Assembly: GCA_035493595.1 (NCBI GenBank)
Contig: DATJHZ010000133.1
Coordinates: 1-10,179, forward strand
DNA: 10,179 nucleotides
From: DATCRE01 sp035493595
GTDB taxonomy: Bacteria > Bacteroidota > Bacteroidia > Cytophagales > Cyclobacteriaceae
Direction of reading: 5' to 3'
The translations under genes were made by a program, and so were the position numbers. The notes under the pieces are model-generated. The model made no database searches, was not told the DNA's origin, and saw only the letters and a list, made by a program, of their open reading frames with translations. Position 1 is the stretch's first letter, and each line of letters opens with the position of its first letter. Positions 7,212-10,179 of this stretch are shown one piece after another.

Positions 7212-7251
7212 AAAAATATTTAGCTTGCATGACTTCAAATGTTTATTAACC

Positions 7252-8223
7252 ATGAGTGATATATTATACGATAAAGTTCCGTCATTAGACCTGGCCGACT
7301 TTTATAAGGGAAACGCTGCACAAAAACAAAAATTTGTTTCTGATCTGGGTGCTGCATATAACAACATTGGCTTTGTTGCCATCCGTAACCACTTTCTCAC
7401 CGCTGATGTACAGGAAGCTTTATATCAGGCAATCAAAAAATTTTTTGCACTACCTGATGACGTTAAGAAAAAATATGAGCGCATGGATATTGCTGGTCAG
7501 CGTGGATATACTGGCAAAGGAAAAGAACATGCCAAAGGAAGAAATACCGGCGACTTAAAGGAATTTTATCACGTTGGACAAGAGTTATCACCTGATCAAC
7601 TAAAAAAAGAAGATTATCCCGCCAACATCTGGCCTGCAGAGGTTAACGATTTTGAGAAAGTAGCGGTTACCGTTTATCGTTCATTAGAGAAAACAGGTAC
7701 ACTTATGCTTCAGGCCATCGCTTTATATCTTGGTCTTGATGAGCATTACTTTGATGAAAAAATACGCAACGGTAACAGTATACTAAGACCCATACATTAC
7801 TATCCTATTGAAAATCCCGATGCCGTTCCTGCAGATGCTGTTCGTGCTGCTGAGCATGGCGACATTAATTTAATAACCTTACTCATGGGTGCGAGTGCAG
7901 ATGGACTTCAAGTGCTCCGTCATGATGGCAAGTGGATTCCGATCACAGCATTGCCCGATCAGCTTGTTGTTAATGTGGGCGATATGCTTGAACGTTTGAC
8001 TAACAAAAAATTAAAATCAACCATACATCGCGTTGTGAATCCTCCACGCGAACTCATGAACACGCCGAGGTATTCGATACCATTCTTCATGCACCCTCGT
8101 TCAGAAATGGATCTAACGTGTTTGCCAAATTGTGTTGATGCATCTCATCCTAAACTTTTTGACAACATTACCGCTGGTACTTTTCTGAATGAACGTCTTG
8201 CTGAGATAGGACTTAAGAAATAA
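7252..8223 (+). CDS. Isopenicillin N synthase-like non-haem iron (2-oxoglutarate-type) oxygenase
   Basis: 323 residues from the ATG at 7252. An in-frame ATG at 7225 would add nine residues, but family homology begins at about VPSLDL, so the shorter form is chosen. Residues 9 to about 125 look like the N-terminal DIOX_N domain (GFVAIRNH at 40-47). The C-terminal double-stranded beta-helix carries the iron triad His202 and Asp204 (EHGDINLITLL) and His259 (STIHRVVNP), plus Arg273-x-Ser275 (PRYSIPFFMHP), the usual anchor for the 2-oxoglutarate carboxylate. The fold and all catalytic residues are intact, so it should be an Fe(II)-dependent oxygenase or oxidase in the cytoplasm. The substrate is unknown: bacterial members cover many reactions, and no beta-lactam biosynthesis genes are near. 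The downstream CHR transporter gene begins 4 bp after its stop, so the two are almost certainly one operon. Confidence 0.9.
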   Translation: MSDILYDKVPSLDLADFYKGNAAQKQKFVSDLGAAYNNIGFVAIRNHFLTADVQEALYQAIKKFFALPDDVKKKYERMDIAGQRGYTGKGKEHAKGRNTGDLKEFYHVGQELSPDQLKKEDYPANIWPAEVNDFEKVAVTVYRSLEKTGTLMLQAIALYLGLDEHYFDEKIRNGNSILRPIHYYPIENPDAVPADAVRAAEHGDINLITLLMGASADGLQVLRHDGKWIPITALPDQLVVNVGDMLERLTNKKLKSTIHRVVNPPRELMNTPRYSIPFFMHPRSEMDLTCLPNCVDASHPKLFDNITAGTFLNERLAEIGLKK

Positions 8224-8227
8224 TACT

Positions 8228-9484
8228 TTGTTCAAACAAGTTCGATACTTTATTTTTTTAAAAGACGCTTTTATTTTGGCGTTAACAACGTTTGGTGGAC
8301 CGCAGGCTCACCTGGCGCATTTTCAAAAAGTATTGGTTGATAAGCGACGTTATCTTTCTGAAGAAGATTTAATGGAACTTAACTCGCTCTGTCAGATTCT
8401 TCCCGGTCCAACATCAACACAGACGCTTACTGCTATTGGTTTCCGTATTGGAGGACCTAAGCTTGCATACCTCACATTGTTGGTATGGATTCTTCCAGCA
8501 GTATTGTTAATGACAACTGCAGCCATTGTGATGTCAAGTCTCGAACAAAAAAATCTCTCGTTAGAATTCACGAGATATATCCAACCTATGGCAGTAGGTT
8601 TTGTAAGCTATGGTGCCTGGATTATTTGTCAGAAGACCATAAAAACAAAAACAGGAATTGGCCTCATGGTTGTTGCTGCGGGCGTCTCTTATCTGATTCA
8701 AACTCCTTTTGTTTTTCCTGCTATTATTCTCGGATCAGGATTGCTTACAGCCCTTAAATACAGGTCACAGCCCAAAGAAGAAAAGCATAAGCTTTCAGTA
8801 GATTGGTCAAATTTTTTGCTTTGGGGAGGCGTACTCATTTTTGCCGCTATTATGGGTGGCGTTACAAAGGCACTTCCTGTCAAGTTGTTTGAAAACTTCT
8901 ATCGAAATGGAAGTCTTGTCTTTGGTGGTGGCCAGGTATTAGCACCACTACTCTACACAGAGTTTGTTGAAACACAAAGTGACTCCACAATAGAAAGTGA
9001 ATTAAAACGCAAAATTAAAAAGACATATGCACCTAAACGCTTCCATCACCCATTATCACATGATGAATTTCTTTCTGGTTATGCAGTAGCGCAGGCTATC
9101 CCGGGACCAGTGTTTTCTTTTAGCTCTTATATCGGAGCATTATCTTCACGAGACCGGGGGATTGGTGGGCAGCTCATTGGAGCACTTATGTCTACGCTAG
9201 GTATTTTCTTGCCAGGCACTTTCCTCATCTTTTTTGTAATTCGATTCTGGGAAAGCCTAAAACAATATCGCCCTATACGTGCATCGCTGGAAGGCATAAC
9301 GGCAGCAAGCTCAGGTCTGGTTGCGGCTTCAGCAATTATTATGTTTCAGCCATTACAGCACACGCTTCTCAATTTTGGTTTCACCATCGCTACTTTCTGC
9401 CTGCTTACATTCACCAAAGTGCCATCAGCTTTGATAATCGTGGCTGGGCTTATCTTGGGATTTTTGTTTGTACAAATCCACTAA
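8228..9484 (+). CDS. chrA: Chromate-type transporter, long-chain CHR family
   Basis: 418 residues starting at a TTG codon. Upstream in this frame there is a stop (8207-8209) and no ATG or GTG, and the next internal ATG would remove the conserved first helix, so TTG at 8228 is the best start. The protein is two homologous membrane halves. The first has TTFGGPQAHLAHF (20-32) and QILPGPTSTQT (56-66); the second has VFGGGQVLAPLLYTEFV (231-247) and QAIPGPVFSFSSYIG (289-303). This internal duplication defines the long-chain (two-domain) CHR family. A charged insert (about 246-277) separates the GGGQ motif from the PGP motif in the second half. Characterised members expel chromate from the cytoplasm, but many CHR proteins have untested substrates. 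It is translated right after the oxygenase gene, and no chromate regulator (ChrB) is nearby. Confidence 0.88.
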   Translation: MFKQVRYFIFLKDAFILALTTFGGPQAHLAHFQKVLVDKRRYLSEEDLMELNSLCQILPGPTSTQTLTAIGFRIGGPKLAYLTLLVWILPAVLLMTTAAIVMSSLEQKNLSLEFTRYIQPMAVGFVSYGAWIICQKTIKTKTGIGLMVVAAGVSYLIQTPFVFPAIILGSGLLTALKYRSQPKEEKHKLSVDWSNFLLWGGVLIFAAIMGGVTKALPVKLFENFYRNGSLVFGGGQVLAPLLYTEFVETQSDSTIESELKRKIKKTYAPKRFHHPLSHDEFLSGYAVAQAIPGPVFSFSSYIGALSSRDRGIGGQLIGALMSTLGIFLPGTFLIFFVIRFWESLKQYRPIRASLEGITAASSGLVAASAIIMFQPLQHTLLNFGFTIATFCLLTFTKVPSALIIVAGLILGFLFVQIH

Positions 9485-9581
9485 GTAATCATCCATCTTA
9501 GGTTTATTTTAGGAGCTTCGATTCCGAGTCTATCATTTAATTGAATGTCTTTTCCATGCTATGCTTTATGGCACAATATTG

Positions 9582-9589
9582 TATTTTTG
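9582..9589 (+). promoter_or_regulatory. Bacteroidota-type -7 box upstream of pheS
   Basis: TATTTTTG is an exact TAnnTTTG match 21 bases before the pheS ATG. No TTG lies at the proper -33 spacing, so the promoter may be weak or depend on other contacts. No PheM-like attenuator or T-box is visible in the 126-bp gap before pheS. Confidence 0.4.
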
Positions 9590-9610
9590 AAACTTGAATT
9601 ATCCTTAGAA

Positions 9611-10179
9611 ATGGAAGAAAAGATACAGGCTTTGCTAAATGAAATAGCGCAACATTCAAGTACCGATAAGGCAGGTCTTGAAGCGTTTCGCATGAAATTC
9701 ATAAGCAAAAAAGGGGCTTTGAGTGACTTGTTTGAGGAATTGAAACAGGTACCGGTTGAGTTAAAAAAGACCGTTGGGCAAAACTTAAATAAATTAAAAC
9801 AAGCAGCTGAAGCCAAGTTTGCTGAACTCAACGAGCAGCTTGAAAATAACACACAGTCGGGTGACAGTGGCCTTGACCTCACGTTACCACCTGTAACGAA
9901 TAAGGTTGGTAATCTTCATCCGCTAACACAGACTAAATCACGGATCATTGAAATTTTTGAACGACTTGGTTTTAATGTAGCCGACGGACCTGAATTAGAA
10001 GATGACTGGCACAATTTCTCTGCGCTAAACTTTCCAGAGAATCACCCTGCACGCGAAATGCAGGATACATTCTTCATTGAAAAAAATCCTGATATACTAC
10101 TGCGTACGCACACATCAAATGTGCAGATCCGCATGATGGAAAAGCAGAAGCCTCCAATCAGAGCAATCATGCCAGGACG
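9611..10179 (+). CDS. pheS: Phenylalanyl-tRNA synthetase alpha subunit, N-terminal part (runs off right edge)
   Basis: 189 complete codons plus two bases; the frame is open to the window end. Residues 1 to about 80 form the charged coiled-coil arm that contacts tRNA-Phe (SKKGALSDLFEEL at 32-44 is typical). The catalytic domain starts at about 100 with NLHPLTQTKSRIIEIFERLGF, split here as NLHPLTQTK (101-109) and IFERLGF (115-121). Conserved PheS blocks follow: GPELEDDWHNFSALNFP (126-142), HPAREMQDTF (145-154), LLRTHTS (163-169) and RAIMPG just before the edge. The subunit pairs with PheT to charge tRNA-Phe with phenylalanine in the cytoplasm. The start ATG matches the family N-terminus and lies 126 bp after the CHR transporter gene, probably as a separate transcription unit. 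Confidence 0.97.
   Translation, partial: MEEKIQALLNEIAQHSSTDKAGLEAFRMKFISKKGALSDLFEELKQVPVELKKTVGQNLNKLKQAAEAKFAELNEQLENNTQSGDSGLDLTLPPVTNKVGNLHPLTQTKSRIIEIFERLGFNVADGPELEDDWHNFSALNFPENHPAREMQDTFFIEKNPDILLRTHTSNVQIRMMEKQKPPIRAIMPG

Noticed and set aside
7225..7251. Nine-residue extension of the oxygenase from an earlier ATG
   Set aside because: The added residues have no family match and leave a very short leader after the predicted promoter; ATG at 7252 is preferred.
7252..8223. Beta-lactam (penicillin) biosynthesis
   Set aside because: Similarity to isopenicillin N synthase is at the fold and iron-site level only; no peptide synthetase or epimerase lies nearby.
9559..9882. 107-codon open frame on the minus strand over pheS
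   Set aside because: It is antisense to the well-conserved pheS frame, and its Ser/Cys/Phe-rich peptide is typical of a shadow frame.
1..10179. A defence system, mobile element, CRISPR array or biosynthetic cluster
   Set aside because: No transposase, integrase, terminal repeats, repeat-spacer pattern, tRNA boundary or toxin/nuclease gene was seen; the genes are envelope, housekeeping and metabolic types in ordinary spacing.

Overview
The window looks like chromosomal DNA from a member of the Bacteroidota, most likely in or near the Cytophagales. This is inferred from moderately AT-rich coding sequence, a TonB-dependent receptor with an N-terminal carboxypeptidase-regulatory-like domain, several promoters resembling the Bacteroidota form (TTG, 17-23 bases, TAnnTTTG), almost no Shine-Dalgarno sequences, and protein families typical of that phylum. 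I see no insertion sequence, prophage, CRISPR array or tRNA, and the base composition is even.

Left part (1-2541), all on the minus strand. A TonB-dependent outer-membrane receptor runs off the left edge. Its leader carries a clear TPP (thiamin pyrophosphate) riboswitch, directly preceded by a -7 promoter box, so the receptor most likely imports thiamin or a precursor. Upstream lie a six-helix membrane histidine kinase without a visible response regulator and a small membrane-anchored CxxCH haem-binding protein, which may be co-transcribed.

Middle part (2542-6316). A MutS-family ATPase with two predicted transmembrane hairpins is read rightward. It converges, with 5 bp between stop codons, on a leftward outer-membrane beta-barrel gene. 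That gene is divergent from a rightward outer-membrane phospholipase A-like barrel, whose 3' end is followed by a strong 14-bp hairpin that probably serves as a terminator for both flanking genes.

Right part (6351-10179). A Tat-exported manganese-type superoxide dismutase is read leftward. Across a short regulatory region with a 14-bp perfect palindrome, a two-gene rightward operon follows: an isopenicillin N synthase-like non-haem iron oxygenase and a long-chain chromate-type (CHR) transporter starting at TTG four bases after the oxygenase stop. The window ends inside pheS (phenylalanyl-tRNA synthetase alpha subunit), which has its own -7 box.

Most of the window is ordinary core and envelope genome. 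I do not see a convincing new multi-gene system. The best leads are the membrane-embedded MutS homologue, the metalloregulator-like palindrome between the Mn-superoxide dismutase and the iron oxygenase, and the tight oxygenase-CHR transporter pair. No geneless stretch exceeds 300 bases; the longest (514-727) holds the riboswitch and its promoter.
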